NCBI GenBank assembly: GCA_022842805.1
Contig: JALHOX010000102.1
Coordinates: 1 to 10,896, forward strand
Origin: Phycisphaerae bacterium
Lineage (GTDB): Bacteria > Planctomycetota > Phycisphaerae > UBA1845 > Fen-1342
DNA: 10,896 bases
Direction: 5' to 3'
Below, piece by piece: positions 1-7,640 of this stretch (the stretch's first letter is position 1; each line of letters starts with the position of its first letter). Under the pieces are notes generated by a model. The model worked only from the letters and a program-made list of their open reading frames with translations. It had not been told where the DNA came from and searched no databases. Position numbers and translations under genes: made by a program.

Positions 1-1
1 C

Positions 2-1519
2 GACGTACTCGAATATCACCTGCAAGCGCCGCGCGAGTACTTCGACGCCGGGCGCATTCAGTTTTTGCCGCACAACGGTTACGCCCAATTTCCGCAGCAG
101 GTGGAGTTGCTCTATCTGCTGCTGATGCACCTGCGCGGCAGCGTGCACGAAGCCGCGATCTCGGCCCAACTCCTGCACCTCGCACTGGGCGTGCTCTCGG
201 TCGTGGCGATCGGCGCGTGGCTGCCACGCGGGCCGGCGCGGTGGGTTGGCGTGCTGGCGGCGGGCAGTGTGCCGTGGCTGCCCTATCTGGGCTGTCTGGC
301 CTACAACGAACTGGGCGTGCTGTATTTCGCGACGCTCGCCGTCGCTCTTGTGTTGCAGGCCCTCGCCGAGCGCGACGCCGCGGCGCAGCGGCGTTGGCTG
401 ATCTTCGCCGGATTGCTGGGCGGGCTGGCGACCGGGGCCAAGCTGACCGCCGCGGGCGTCGTCGTCGCGCCGCTGGTACTCGCGTGGCTTTTCGCGGCGA
501 GGACCGCGCTCGCGCCGCGCGTCGGACAGGCTGCCGTTATCGCACTCGCGGCGCTCCTGGCCTTCGCGCCCTGGATGGTGCGCAGCTACAGCTTCACGGG
601 AAATCCGGTGTATCCGTTTGCTTACGACATCTTCGGCGGTCGCGACTGGTCGGCCGAGCAAGCCGCCCAGTGGGATCGCGGCCATGCGCTGCCGATCGTC
701 GATCAACCGCTGCGGCCGCGCCTGGCGCTGGCGTGGCGCGAGGCCTTCGCATCCTCGATGTTCGGACCTGCGGCGTTTGCTCTCGCAGCCGTCGGCGCGG
801 CACTTCGCCGCGACCGGGCTGCGGCGCTCTTACTGATTTTCGTCGTCGCCGCTTTGGTGGCGTGGATGACGCTGACGCATATGCCCGGTCGTTTTCTGGC
901 GCCGCTGGTCGGCGCGCTGGCGTTGCTGGCAGGCCGTGCCGCCGAGGGTGCATCGGCGAAGCAGCGTGGCATCGCCGCCGCACTGGTTGTTCTGGCCCTT
1001 GGCGGCTCTGTCGCGAGCGCCGTGGCGATCACGCAGCGGATCGACAAGGCCACGGCCGACTATCGCGCACGGACGAACGTCTGGCTGACCGACATGGTCG
1101 ATCGGGCCGACATCCTGATTGATTTCGCCCAGCCGCTGAATCACGTCCTCGAAGACCAGCCCGGCCGCCTGCTGCTGATCGGCGACGCCGCCCCGTTCTA
1201 CATCACGGCACCGCATCGCTACACGGTCGTCTTCAACCGCGACCCGTGGCTCGAATTCTCAAAGAACGCCGCCGCAGCCGACGCCGTCGACTGGCTGCGT
1301 TCCAACGGGTTTTCGCATGTGGTATTCTGCTGGCCCGAGATCGACCGGCTCGCCGGCAGCTACGGCTTTGCGGCCCACGTGACGCGCGCCTGGGCGCAGT
1401 CGCTGGTCGCCGCCGGCCTCCAGCCGACCGGCCCGCGCGGCGATGACGCCGCCAGCGAACGATACGACATCTACCGCGTGCCGCAGACGCCGAGCTCGCG
1501 CGGAGCCGCCAGCAAATGA
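2..1519 (+). CDS. GT-C type membrane glycosyltransferase (ArnT/PMT-like), 5'-truncated
   Basis: The C-terminal part of a polytopic membrane protein of the dolichyl-phosphate-mannose/ArnT-like (GT-C) class, which transfers sugars from lipid-linked donors on the outer face of the membrane. The frame is open to the left edge. Codons before the first possible start (TTG at 65) read YHLQAPREYF and GRIQFLPHNGYAQFP, a typical loop of these enzymes just after the first membrane segment, so the true start and the catalytic acidic residue expected near it lie outside the window. Many hydrophobic helices follow, with GLATGAKLTA and then APWMVRSYSFTGNPVYPF (about nt 563-616), a hallmark of planctomycete glycosyltransferases of this kind. 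After about nt 1030 comes a soluble, presumably periplasmic tail. The stop overlaps the next start as ATGA. Family is confident; donor and acceptor are unknown. Confidence 0.85.
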   Translation, partial: DVLEYHLQAPREYFDAGRIQFLPHNGYAQFPQQVELLYLLLMHLRGSVHEAAISAQLLHLALGVLSVVAIGAWLPRGPARWVGVLAAGSVPWLPYLGCLAYNELGVLYFATLAVALVLQALAERDAAAQRRWLIFAGLLGGLATGAKLTAAGVVVAPLVLAWLFAARTALAPRVGQAAVIALAALLAFAPWMVRSYSFTGNPVYPFAYDIFGGRDWSAEQAAQWDRGHALPIVDQPLRPRLALAWREAFASSMFGPAAFALAAVGAALRRDRAAALLLIFVVAALVAWMTLTHMPGRFLAPLVGALALLAGRAAEGASAKQRGIAAALVVLALGGSVASAVAITQRIDKATADYRARTNVWLTDMVDRADILIDFAQPLNHVLEDQPGRLLLIGDAAPFYITAPHRYTVVFNRDPWLEFSKNAAAADAVDWLRSNGFSHVVFCWPEIDRLAGSYGFAAHVTRAWAQSLVAAGLQPTGPRGDDAASERYDIYRVPQTPSSRGAASK

Positions 1520-2760
1520 GCGCACAGGCCCATCCCAGCCCGCAAAAATCCGCCATCAAGCGGTTGCTCGGAATCTTTCGCTGGGCCTTGCTCGCGGCGG
1601 CGATCGTCTTCCTCTATCGCGCCGTCTCGTGGAACGACTACATCCGCGTCAAGCCGGCCGAGGGCCCCTACGTCCGTCTGTTGGAGATGCAGAGCGAAGC
1701 CGGGCCATTCACGGTGTTGCGCGACGGCAAACAGACGACCCTCACGCTCGACGAAGTCCATGCGGTCAACGGCTTGCCCGACATCCGCTACGGCATCGCG
1801 GGCGTGCTGCAGCGCATCAACTGGAGTTGGGCGGCGATTTCGCTGGCGCTCTTCGCCCCCGTCCCGCTGATGGCGGCGCTGCGTTTGGTCTGGATGCTGC
1901 GGATGCAGCAGGTGCTGGTCTCGATCTGGACCGCCATCAAGCTCACCTACGCCGGCAACTTCTTCAACTTCGCGTTGCCGGGCTCGACCGGGGGCGATTT
2001 GATTAAGGCCTATTACCTCACCGCTCACACGCATCGCAAAACCGAAGCCGTCACGGTCGTGTTTCTCGATCGTGTCATCGGCCTGATCGGCCTCGTGCTG
2101 GTCGCGGCGATCATGATCGTCTGCGCGTGGGATTCGGCCCGCTTCGGCCGTATCGCCGTCGGACTGGGGACAGTGCTGGGCATCCTCGCACTGGGCAGCC
2201 TCGTGGTCTTCAGCGAGCGTCTGCGTCACGCCGTCGGCCTTCCCAAACTCGCGGCCATGTTGCCCGCCGGACAACATCTGCTGCGCATCGGTCGGACGCT
2301 CACCGCCCTTCGCGATCATCTGCCGCTCAGCTTCGCCTGCCTGATGCTCACGGTCACGCTGCAGTTTCTGGTGATGGTCAGCGTCTACGCCTTCGCTCTC
2401 GCGCTGCAAATGAAGGGCGATTTCCCGCAATATCTGATCTACGTGCCGATCCTCTTCCTCGTCGCCGCCCTGCCGATCGCCCCGCCGCAAGGGTTCGGCG
2501 TGATGGAAGCGTTTTCGCTGCAGTTCTTCGGCCGCGACGCGGGCAACACGCCGGCTCAGGCGCTGGCCCTGGCTCTTGCCATCCGCATCGTGCAGCTCGT
2601 TTGGGCATTGCCCGGCGGCCTCGTTCCGCTGCTCGGGGCGCATGTCCCGCGGGCCGATGAGCTGGCGGAGATGGAAGAGAGCGACGAGGGCGACGCCTCC
2701 GAGCCTCCGATGGAAACCAGCAGCGACATCGCCGGCTCCTCCGTCGGGGCTGTGGCATGA
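1516..2760 (+). CDS. Flippase-like LPG_synthase_TM (UPF0104/AglD-type) integral membrane protein
   Basis: A 414-residue multi-pass membrane protein of the lysylphosphatidylglycerol-synthase transmembrane family (PF03706). It has no fused synthase domain, so it should not be called MprF; standalone members are linked to glycolipid or polyprenol-phosphate sugar handling, as in archaeal AglD. Family signatures are NFALPGSTGGDLIKAYYL (residues 151-168), VVFLDRVIGL (181-190) and PPQGFGVMEAF (323-333). A first membrane helix (about 19-35) is followed by a polar segment of roughly 65 residues (about 38-100) before the hydrophobic core, and the C-terminus (380-414) is acidic and probably cytosolic. 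The ATG overlaps the upstream stop as ATGA, with GGAG 10 bases before it; its own stop overlaps the next start in the same way. This implies translational coupling with two glycosyltransferase-like genes. The substrate cannot be read from sequence. Confidence 0.85.
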   Translation: MSAQAHPSPQKSAIKRLLGIFRWALLAAAIVFLYRAVSWNDYIRVKPAEGPYVRLLEMQSEAGPFTVLRDGKQTTLTLDEVHAVNGLPDIRYGIAGVLQRINWSWAAISLALFAPVPLMAALRLVWMLRMQQVLVSIWTAIKLTYAGNFFNFALPGSTGGDLIKAYYLTAHTHRKTEAVTVVFLDRVIGLIGLVLVAAIMIVCAWDSARFGRIAVGLGTVLGILALGSLVVFSERLRHAVGLPKLAAMLPAGQHLLRIGRTLTALRDHLPLSFACLMLTVTLQFLVMVSVYAFALALQMKGDFPQYLIYVPILFLVAALPIAPPQGFGVMEAFSLQFFGRDAGNTPAQALALALAIRIVQLVWALPGGLVPLLGAHVPRADELAEMEESDEGDASEPPMETSSDIAGSSVGAVA

Positions 2761-4610
2761 GCGACGCGCCGCGGCCTCGCGCCGCGTCCGAGCTCGGCCG
2801 TTCTCTTCTCGCCGTCTTCTCGCTCGCGCTCATGATTCTGCTGATCCACGGGGTCTCGCTGCGCGGCGGCTGGCTCATGGACGACTGGGCGCACCTGCGA
2901 CAACTGCGCGAGGCGAAGTGGACGCTGAGCGATCTCACCGCGGCCTGTCGCCTTGAGCTCGTCGGCGGCATCACCGAATACTGGTGGATGCCCGATTGCA
3001 CGCTGCGTTTTTTCCGACCGGTCGCATTCGGGCTGATGAAGCTCACCTACGAGCTGACGAACTGGACTCCGCTCGCGATGCACGCCGCCAGCCTCATTTG
3101 GCATTGGCTCGCGTGCGTACTGATTTTCGCCCTGCTGCGCCGGCTCGGGGCGCGCTTGCTGCATGCATGGATGATGACCGCGCTCTTCGCAATTCATCCG
3201 GGGCATGTGAACACGGTGCAGTGGATCGCCTGCCAGACCGAGCTGATGGTCACGACGTTTCTGCTCATCGGCACGCTGGCTTTCGCCGCGTTTCGGGCGT
3301 GGCCGCGACTTTGTGATCCCGTCGCCTCGATCCCGCCCGTTCCGGGCGAAACAAGTGGCAACGCAGTGGATCGAATGACCCTGGGCCGATGGTTCGCCGG
3401 CGGACTCTGCGCCGTCTGCTACGCGCTCGCGCTGGGCTGTCGCGAAAACGCGATCATGTTTCCGCTGGTGCTGGCGTCGATGGAGCTGGTGCTGCCGCGC
3501 GAAAAACGCCGCGGCGGATTGTGGTTCTACGCCCTGCTGATCGGCGTCGCCGTCGCATATCTCGCGCTGCGCACCATTTCGCTGGGCGGTGCGGCGCTGC
3601 CGCCCAAGCCCTACGTCATTCCGCCCACCGATCCGACGTTTGTTCGTTTCGTCTTCGACAAACTCTGCTATTACCTGATCGGCGAGTTTCTGCTCGTTCC
3701 CTGTATCCCCATCGGCGGCATCCCTTACTTCCGCGGCCACCCGATCGCCTTCTACGGCATGACCGCCTTCACCGCCCTGCTGCTGCTGTGGAACGTGGTT
3801 GCATTTCGCCGCCGCGCCCCCGGCGCGCTGGGGGTCGTCTGGCTGGTTGCGTTTCTCGCGCCCCTGCTGCCGGCGTTCAGCAGTTCGCACCACCTCTATC
3901 TGCCGGGCGTCGGCTCGACCATCGTCGCCTGGCTGGTGTTGCACGAAATCACGCGGCCGCGCACGCAGCCGCTGACCGCCTTCGCCCGCTTCCGCGCTCG
4001 CAGCGCTCATGCCGCCATCGGCGTCGGCGCGCTGGGTTTTGCGGCGATGAGCTTTTTCCTGCCGGTGCTGGCGGTCGACACGGCCCACCGCGTCGAGAAG
4101 ATCGTGACCGACGAAGTCTGCGCGTCGCCGCGAAAGCTCAAGAGCGGCGACACGATCTACATCGCCAATCTGCCGATCATCGCGCATTACCTCAAGCTGA
4201 TGATCGAAGAGCGCACCGGCCTGCGCGACCTGCGCGTCGTGCCGCTCACCTGGGCCCCGCGCGTGCTCGGCATGTGGGGCACCGAAGCGCTTTCCGAATA
4301 TGAGTGGGTCGACGAAAAGACGATCGACATCCGCATCAGCGGCGACCCCTGGTTCGCCGAGATCTACGGCATGCTGGTCGACGAAACGCTCGGTCGCGAG
4401 ATGCCGGTCAGCCGTGACGCACCGGTGGAGACCAAGGACTTTCGCGTCGAGCTGCTGGAAGGCGACCGCGACGCGATCACCGCCCTGCGCTTCCGATTCA
4501 AGGAATCGCCCCTCCGCGACAACGCGCACCTCTTTTTTGGTACGCGCGCTCGCTGGGCCTACGAAGTCTGCGAATACACCCCGCCCGCCGCATCTCAGCC
4601 GGCGCCGTAG
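2757..4610 (+). CDS. Polytopic membrane protein, GT-C/TMTC-like probable glycosyltransferase
   Basis: A 617-residue membrane protein and the third gene of the ATGA-overlapped operon. After TM1 (about 15-33) comes WLMDDWAHL, with an acidic pair at D42/D43 in the first outer loop, the usual place for the catalytic acid of GT-C enzymes. Further signatures resemble the membrane half of TMTC-like O-mannosyltransferases: RFFRPVAFGLMKL (84-96), AIHPGHVNTVQWIACQTE (145-162) and GCRENAIMFPLVLASMELVL (227-246). The TPR repeats of animal TMTC proteins are absent. Instead, residues from about 441 on form a soluble, probably periplasmic domain of about 175 residues that I do not recognise. The protein probably transfers a sugar from a lipid carrier, given the neighbouring glycosyltransferase and flippase-like protein. 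It could also be a non-catalytic membrane protein of that fold. The membrane topology is confident; the enzymatic role is inference. Confidence 0.75.
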   Translation: MSDAPRPRAASELGRSLLAVFSLALMILLIHGVSLRGGWLMDDWAHLRQLREAKWTLSDLTAACRLELVGGITEYWWMPDCTLRFFRPVAFGLMKLTYELTNWTPLAMHAASLIWHWLACVLIFALLRRLGARLLHAWMMTALFAIHPGHVNTVQWIACQTELMVTTFLLIGTLAFAAFRAWPRLCDPVASIPPVPGETSGNAVDRMTLGRWFAGGLCAVCYALALGCRENAIMFPLVLASMELVLPREKRRGGLWFYALLIGVAVAYLALRTISLGGAALPPKPYVIPPTDPTFVRFVFDKLCYYLIGEFLLVPCIPIGGIPYFRGHPIAFYGMTAFTALLLLWNVVAFRRRAPGALGVVWLVAFLAPLLPAFSSSHHLYLPGVGSTIVAWLVLHEITRPRTQPLTAFARFRARSAHAAIGVGALGFAAMSFFLPVLAVDTAHRVEKIVTDEVCASPRKLKSGDTIYIANLPIIAHYLKLMIEERTGLRDLRVVPLTWAPRVLGMWGTEALSEYEWVDEKTIDIRISGDPWFAEIYGMLVDETLGREMPVSRDAPVETKDFRVELLEGDRDAITALRFRFKESPLRDNAHLFFGTRARWAYEVCEYTPPAASQPAP

Positions 4611-4628
4611 CCGCCCGTCGGCGCGGCT
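4609..4628. terminator. Short GC hairpin between convergent genes
   Basis: AGCCGC (4609-4614) and GCGGCT (4623-4628) form a perfect 6-bp stem with an 8-base loop. It starts within the stop codon of the plus-strand membrane gene and lies just past the end of the minus-strand MBL gene. No T-run follows on either strand, so this is at best a weak or factor-assisted terminator. The rest of the 38-base gap shows nothing else. Confidence 0.25.
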
Positions 4629-4648
4629 CTGCTCCCCCGCATCGATCC

Positions 4649-5416
4649 TCACTCCAAGCTGAGAATTTCGGTTGGCGAATGGCGCGTCGCGATCAGCAGC
4701 GGGTAGTCCTCGCCGAGGCGCGCCCGGTGAGTTCGCAGCGCCACCTCGGGCGCGTTGTTCTCGGCGCTGAGGTGCGCCAGGGCCGCCCAGCGCAGCCGCT
4801 TGCCGCAGCCCGCGAGCAACTCCGCGGCCTCGTTGTTGGAGATGTGTCCGCGCTCGCCGCGGATCCGCTCTTTCAGTTCCGGCGGATAAGGCCCCGCCTC
4901 CAGCATCTGCGGGTCGTAGTTACTCTCGATGTAGCAGGCATCGACGCTGCGGAGAGCCGAGTGCAGCATCAGAAACGGATGGCCCAGATCGAGAAAGATG
5001 CCGAGTTTGGCCGCGGCGCACTCCACCACGAAGCAAACACCATCCACCGCATCGTGCGGCGTGGGGATGGTGCGCACCAGGACGCGCCCCTCGCCGAAGC
5101 TCAGCGTTTCGCCCGCCTGAAAATAGCGCAGATCCTCCATCGGCCCGAGCTGAAATTGAACGGCGCTGTGCGTACGCCGCGTGCAATAAACCGGCAGGCG
5201 AAAGAGCCGCGCATAAGTGCCGGCGTGGCGGACGTGATCGCTGTGATCGTGCGAGAGGATCAGACCGTCGAGGCCGTGCATCGATCGGCCGCGTTGCTGC
5301 ATCCGCAGCTTGGCCTGCTTCGCGCTGATGCCGGCATCGAACATCAACCGCACGCCTTCGGCCTCGACGTAGATGGCGTTGCCGTTCGAACCCGATTGGA
5401 GCGAAAACGTGATCAT
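4649..5416 (-). CDS. MBL-fold metallo-hydrolase, YycJ/WalJ family
   Basis: A 255-residue cytosolic metallo-beta-lactamase-fold protein of about the usual length for the YycJ/WalJ family, some members of which are nucleases linked to DNA repair. Metal-binding signatures are SHDHSDH (residues 55-61), a third histidine in IPTPHDAVDG (H121) and a bridging aspartate in FLDLGH (D143). Family-specific blocks follow: IESNYDPQML (163-172), GHISNNEAAELL (190-201) and HLSAENNAPE (215-224). The start is ATG at 5416 (MITFSLQSGSNGN), where the family N-terminus begins. It has GGGGA six bases upstream and overlaps the stop of the transferase gene as ATGA. An in-frame ATG 13 codons earlier has no family support. 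The operon arrangement implies co-translation with the transferase. The fold is very likely; nuclease activity is inferred from the family only. Confidence 0.9.
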   Translation of the reverse strand: MITFSLQSGSNGNAIYVEAEGVRLMFDAGISAKQAKLRMQQRGRSMHGLDGLILSHDHSDHVRHAGTYARLFRLPVYCTRRTHSAVQFQLGPMEDLRYFQAGETLSFGEGRVLVRTIPTPHDAVDGVCFVVECAAAKLGIFLDLGHPFLMLHSALRSVDACYIESNYDPQMLEAGPYPPELKERIRGERGHISNNEAAELLAGCGKRLRWAALAHLSAENNAPEVALRTHRARLGEDYPLLIATRHSPTEILSLE

Positions 5417-6168
5417 CGCGCATCCCCGCCGGAGCGCGGCGCAAAGCGCCGCCATTGCCCGTCGCCGTGCAGAAACTCCGCCGGCTGATAGCGGGCCTTA
5501 TAGCTCATCTTGCGACAATCGGCGACGTAGTACCCCGAATACCAGTAGGGCAGTCCGCGGCGACGGCAAAGCTCGATCTCGCACAAGACGGAGAAGACGC
5601 CCAGGCTGCGCCGCGCCTCCGCTGGATCGTAGAAGAAATAGACGCTGGACACGGCGCGCTCGGTGATGTCGATGGTGCCTACTCCCACCAGCCGACCCGC
5701 GGCCCAGTAGGTCATCTCTTCGGTAAAGCCCAGATGCTGCACGAACGATCGCTCGTAGTTCTCCGGCGTGGAATCCTCCACGCTGTCGTGCTGCTGCGAC
5801 TGATAACGGCGATAGAGCTCGAACCGCTCGTCGCTATACGCCGGCTCGCCGATTTGCACGTCGACGTCCTCGTTCTTTCGCAGCGCCCGGCGCATCGAAT
5901 CGCTCGGCTCAAACTCATCGACCGGCACGCGGATCGGCACGCATTCGGCACAGCTCTTGCAGGATGGCATGTAGATCATGTCCCCGGCTCGGCGAAAGCC
6001 GGAATCCATGAATTGCTGGTAGCCCGTCGCGTCGGGCTCGCCCGCGTAGTTGACCAGGACCGAGGCCGTCCGGCCCGCCAGATAGGGGCACGGGTAGTCG
6101 CCGCTTTTGAGCAGCGGCAACGCTCGCCCGAACTGGCGCACCACGAGACCCAGGTAAGGACTGGCCAT
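5413..6168 (-). CDS. bpt: Bpt/Ate-family aminoacyl-tRNA--protein transferase (N-end rule)
   Basis: A 251-residue cytosolic enzyme that attaches an amino acid from charged tRNA to the N-terminus of target proteins, tagging them for the N-degron pathway. Bacterial Bpt adds leucine to N-terminal Asp/Glu; the related Ate adds arginine. Signatures in order: CPYLAGR (27-33), GFRRAGDMIYMPSCKSCAEC (57-76, with the cysteine cluster C70/C73/C76), PIRVPVDEF (78-86), RRALRKNEDV (93-102), SSVYFFYDPAEARRSLGVFS (174-193) and KMSYKARYQPAEFL (220-233). Length and motif order are complete, so the gene looks intact. The ATG at 6168 is chosen because CPY follows at the normal distance; its Shine-Dalgarno sequence is weak. 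It lies 46 bases after the lipoprotein gene and shares ATGA with the MBL gene. Family is very sure; leucyl versus arginyl specificity cannot be decided here. Confidence 0.93.
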   Translation of the reverse strand: MASPYLGLVVRQFGRALPLLKSGDYPCPYLAGRTASVLVNYAGEPDATGYQQFMDSGFRRAGDMIYMPSCKSCAECVPIRVPVDEFEPSDSMRRALRKNEDVDVQIGEPAYSDERFELYRRYQSQQHDSVEDSTPENYERSFVQHLGFTEEMTYWAAGRLVGVGTIDITERAVSSVYFFYDPAEARRSLGVFSVLCEIELCRRRGLPYWYSGYYVADCRKMSYKARYQPAEFLHGDGQWRRFAPRSGGDAR

Positions 6169-6214
6169 TGGTGCTTGGAGTGTAGCGAGTCGCGCGCGGT
6201 CTTCGCTGCGGCGA

Positions 6215-7471
6215 TTAGTCGTCCACCGGGGGACTGTCGGTGCTCCATTCGGCGTCGGCCGCCTCGGCGCCGGAGTTCGTGCCGCGCACGCCGGCGTCGC
6301 CGCCGACGAGTTCGTTGATGAACTGCGTGCTGGCGTCGTCCGCGGGCCAGTAGCGGATCAGACCCGGCTCGGTACCGGTGAGGCGCTGCTCATAGCTGCT
6401 GCTGATCTGGGCCACGGTGCGGGTACTGCTCCAGAGGCGGATGTCGGCGAGATTTCCGACGAAGCCGTTGCCCAGCAGCAGCCGCGTGACCGAGAGACCG
6501 AGATTGCCGGGAATGGGCGGGGCCGTGCCGATCAGCGCTCCGTCGAGATAGACGCCGGCGCCGATTTCGTCGGCGTTGAAGGTGATGGCCAGATGTCGCC
6601 AGCGATCGGCGAGGTTGTTGGCGTCGATCGTGGTGCTGACGCCGGCGATGGTCAGTACGACCCGATTCGCGCCCGGGTTGACGGAGACGATCAGCGAGTT
6701 ATCGCCGAGGTTCACCAGCGTGCCGCCCGAGACGTTTGTACGGAACCAGAACTCGAGCGTGAGCGCGTCGAGCGTTTGCGCCGCGCCGCCAAGATCGGTG
6801 AGGGGCAGCGTGGCGCGGTCGCCGGCCGCAAACTGGAGCGAGGCGGAGGCTGCATCGACGCGGATGGTCGTCGTGATGGTGTTCTCGACGCCGCCGCCGG
6901 TGACGACGCGGAGCGAGGCGGTGTATTCGCCGGGGCGGGTGTATTGATGGGAAGGACTGGGGTCGCGATCGGTGTTGCCGTCGCCGAAATCCCAGAAATA
7001 GTCGCGGATTTCATCGTCGGGAGCGCTGCTGGAGGTGCCGTCGAAGCGAACGAGGAGCGGGGCCGGTCCGGAGTTGACGTCGGACTCAATGATGGCGGTC
7101 GCGCCGACGCCCGCCGCCCGGATGTCGACCGAATCGGTGGCCGACTCATCGGCGCTGTCGGTGACCGTGACGCGCACCTCGTAAAGCCCCGGCGCCGTGA
7201 AGGTGTGCGTGACCTGCTCGCCGCTGGCGGTCGTGCCGTCGTCGAAACTCCAGACGAAGGCGAGCGGGCCGGCGTTGCGCGAGGTGGAGCCGCTGGCGGA
7301 AAAGGCGACCGTGAGCGGCGCGGCGCCGCTGCGGATGGAAGCATCCGCGGCGGCCGTGACTGCCGAATCGCCGGTCGACGGGGCGGGTGGGCAGCCGCAG
7401 ACGGCGGCGAGCAGCAGCGCAAGCGCCGAGAATTTACGGAGAGCGTTGTCCGAATTGGATAGCAAACTCAT
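6215..7471 (-). CDS. Surface lipoprotein with two PKD domains and a LamG-like domain
   Basis: A 418-residue exported protein. The N-terminus has a basic stretch, the hydrophobic segment FSALALLLAAV and a lipobox ending VCGC (probable lipidated C27), followed by a Pro/Ser/Thr-rich linker, so it is probably a lipoprotein. Two PKD domains follow. The first (about 38-119) carries WSFDDG at 74-79 in place of the canonical motif; the second (about 124-206) has WDFGDG at 160-165. Residues about 207-400 form a LamG/concanavalin-like sandwich with LTLEFWFRT, WRHLAITFN, VYLDGALIG and NLADIRLWS. Such architectures bind glycans or mediate surface contacts, and no catalytic site is visible. The start is the ATG at 7471, where a signal peptide begins and AAGGAA sits six bases upstream. 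The frame stays open to a TTG at 7672, but that extension would bury the signal peptide. Ligand unknown. Confidence 0.82.
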   Translation of the reverse strand: MSLLSNSDNALRKFSALALLLAAVCGCPPAPSTGDSAVTAAADASIRSGAAPLTVAFSASGSTSRNAGPLAFVWSFDDGTTASGEQVTHTFTAPGLYEVRVTVTDSADESATDSVDIRAAGVGATAIIESDVNSGPAPLLVRFDGTSSSAPDDEIRDYFWDFGDGNTDRDPSPSHQYTRPGEYTASLRVVTGGGVENTITTTIRVDAASASLQFAAGDRATLPLTDLGGAAQTLDALTLEFWFRTNVSGGTLVNLGDNSLIVSVNPGANRVVLTIAGVSTTIDANNLADRWRHLAITFNADEIGAGVYLDGALIGTAPPIPGNLGLSVTRLLLGNGFVGNLADIRLWSSTRTVAQISSSYEQRLTGTEPGLIRYWPADDASTQFINELVGGDAGVRGTNSGAEAADAEWSTDSPPVDD

Positions 7472-7477
7472 GCAGTG

Positions 7478-7483
7478 TTCCTT
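7478..7483 (-). promoter_or_regulatory. Shine-Dalgarno AAGGAA that sets the lipoprotein start
   Basis: On the minus strand AAGGAA lies six bases before the ATG at 7471. It decides between this start, which gives a clean lipoprotein signal peptide, and the 67-codon upstream extension. Confidence 0.6.
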
Positions 7484-7551
7484 ACGGCATTGGCGCGTTC
7501 TAACGCGGAGCCCGGTGTCGGAAACGCGCGTGGCGCAAATACCGCGCTGGA

Positions 7552-7557
7552 AGTATA
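7552..7557 (-). promoter_or_regulatory. Possible -10 box for the lipoprotein gene
   Basis: The minus strand reads TATACT, five of six matches to a sigma70 -10 box, about 80 bases before the lipoprotein ATG. It is an AT-rich island in GC-rich sequence. No convincing -35 box lies 16-18 bases upstream, so this is tentative. Confidence 0.25.
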
Positions 7558-7640
7558 CGAATGGCGACCAGCGCGCCGAGCGCGTGTCCCGCCGACGTCC
7601 GGTCTTGTAAGCGCACTGCGCAATCAACACCACTTTTTCA

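Noticed and set aside
65..67. TTG as the start of the first glycosyltransferase gene
   Set aside because: The frame is open upstream and encodes conserved family sequence (YHLQAPREYF), so the real start is outside the window.
1471..2643. 390-codon minus-strand frame opposite the flippase-like gene
   Set aside because: Same low-complexity charged composition; the plus-strand frame has the PF03706 signatures and operon overlaps.
1516..2760. Calling the flippase-like protein MprF or a lysylphosphatidylglycerol synthase
   Set aside because: The C-terminal aminoacyl-transferase domain needed for that activity is absent; only the transmembrane family is present.
2556..4652. Very long minus-strand open frame (698 codons) opposite the third membrane gene
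   Set aside because: Its product is rich in Asp, Arg, Gln and His with no recognisable fold. It is an antisense shadow of a GC-rich gene whose own product has clear membrane helices and family motifs.
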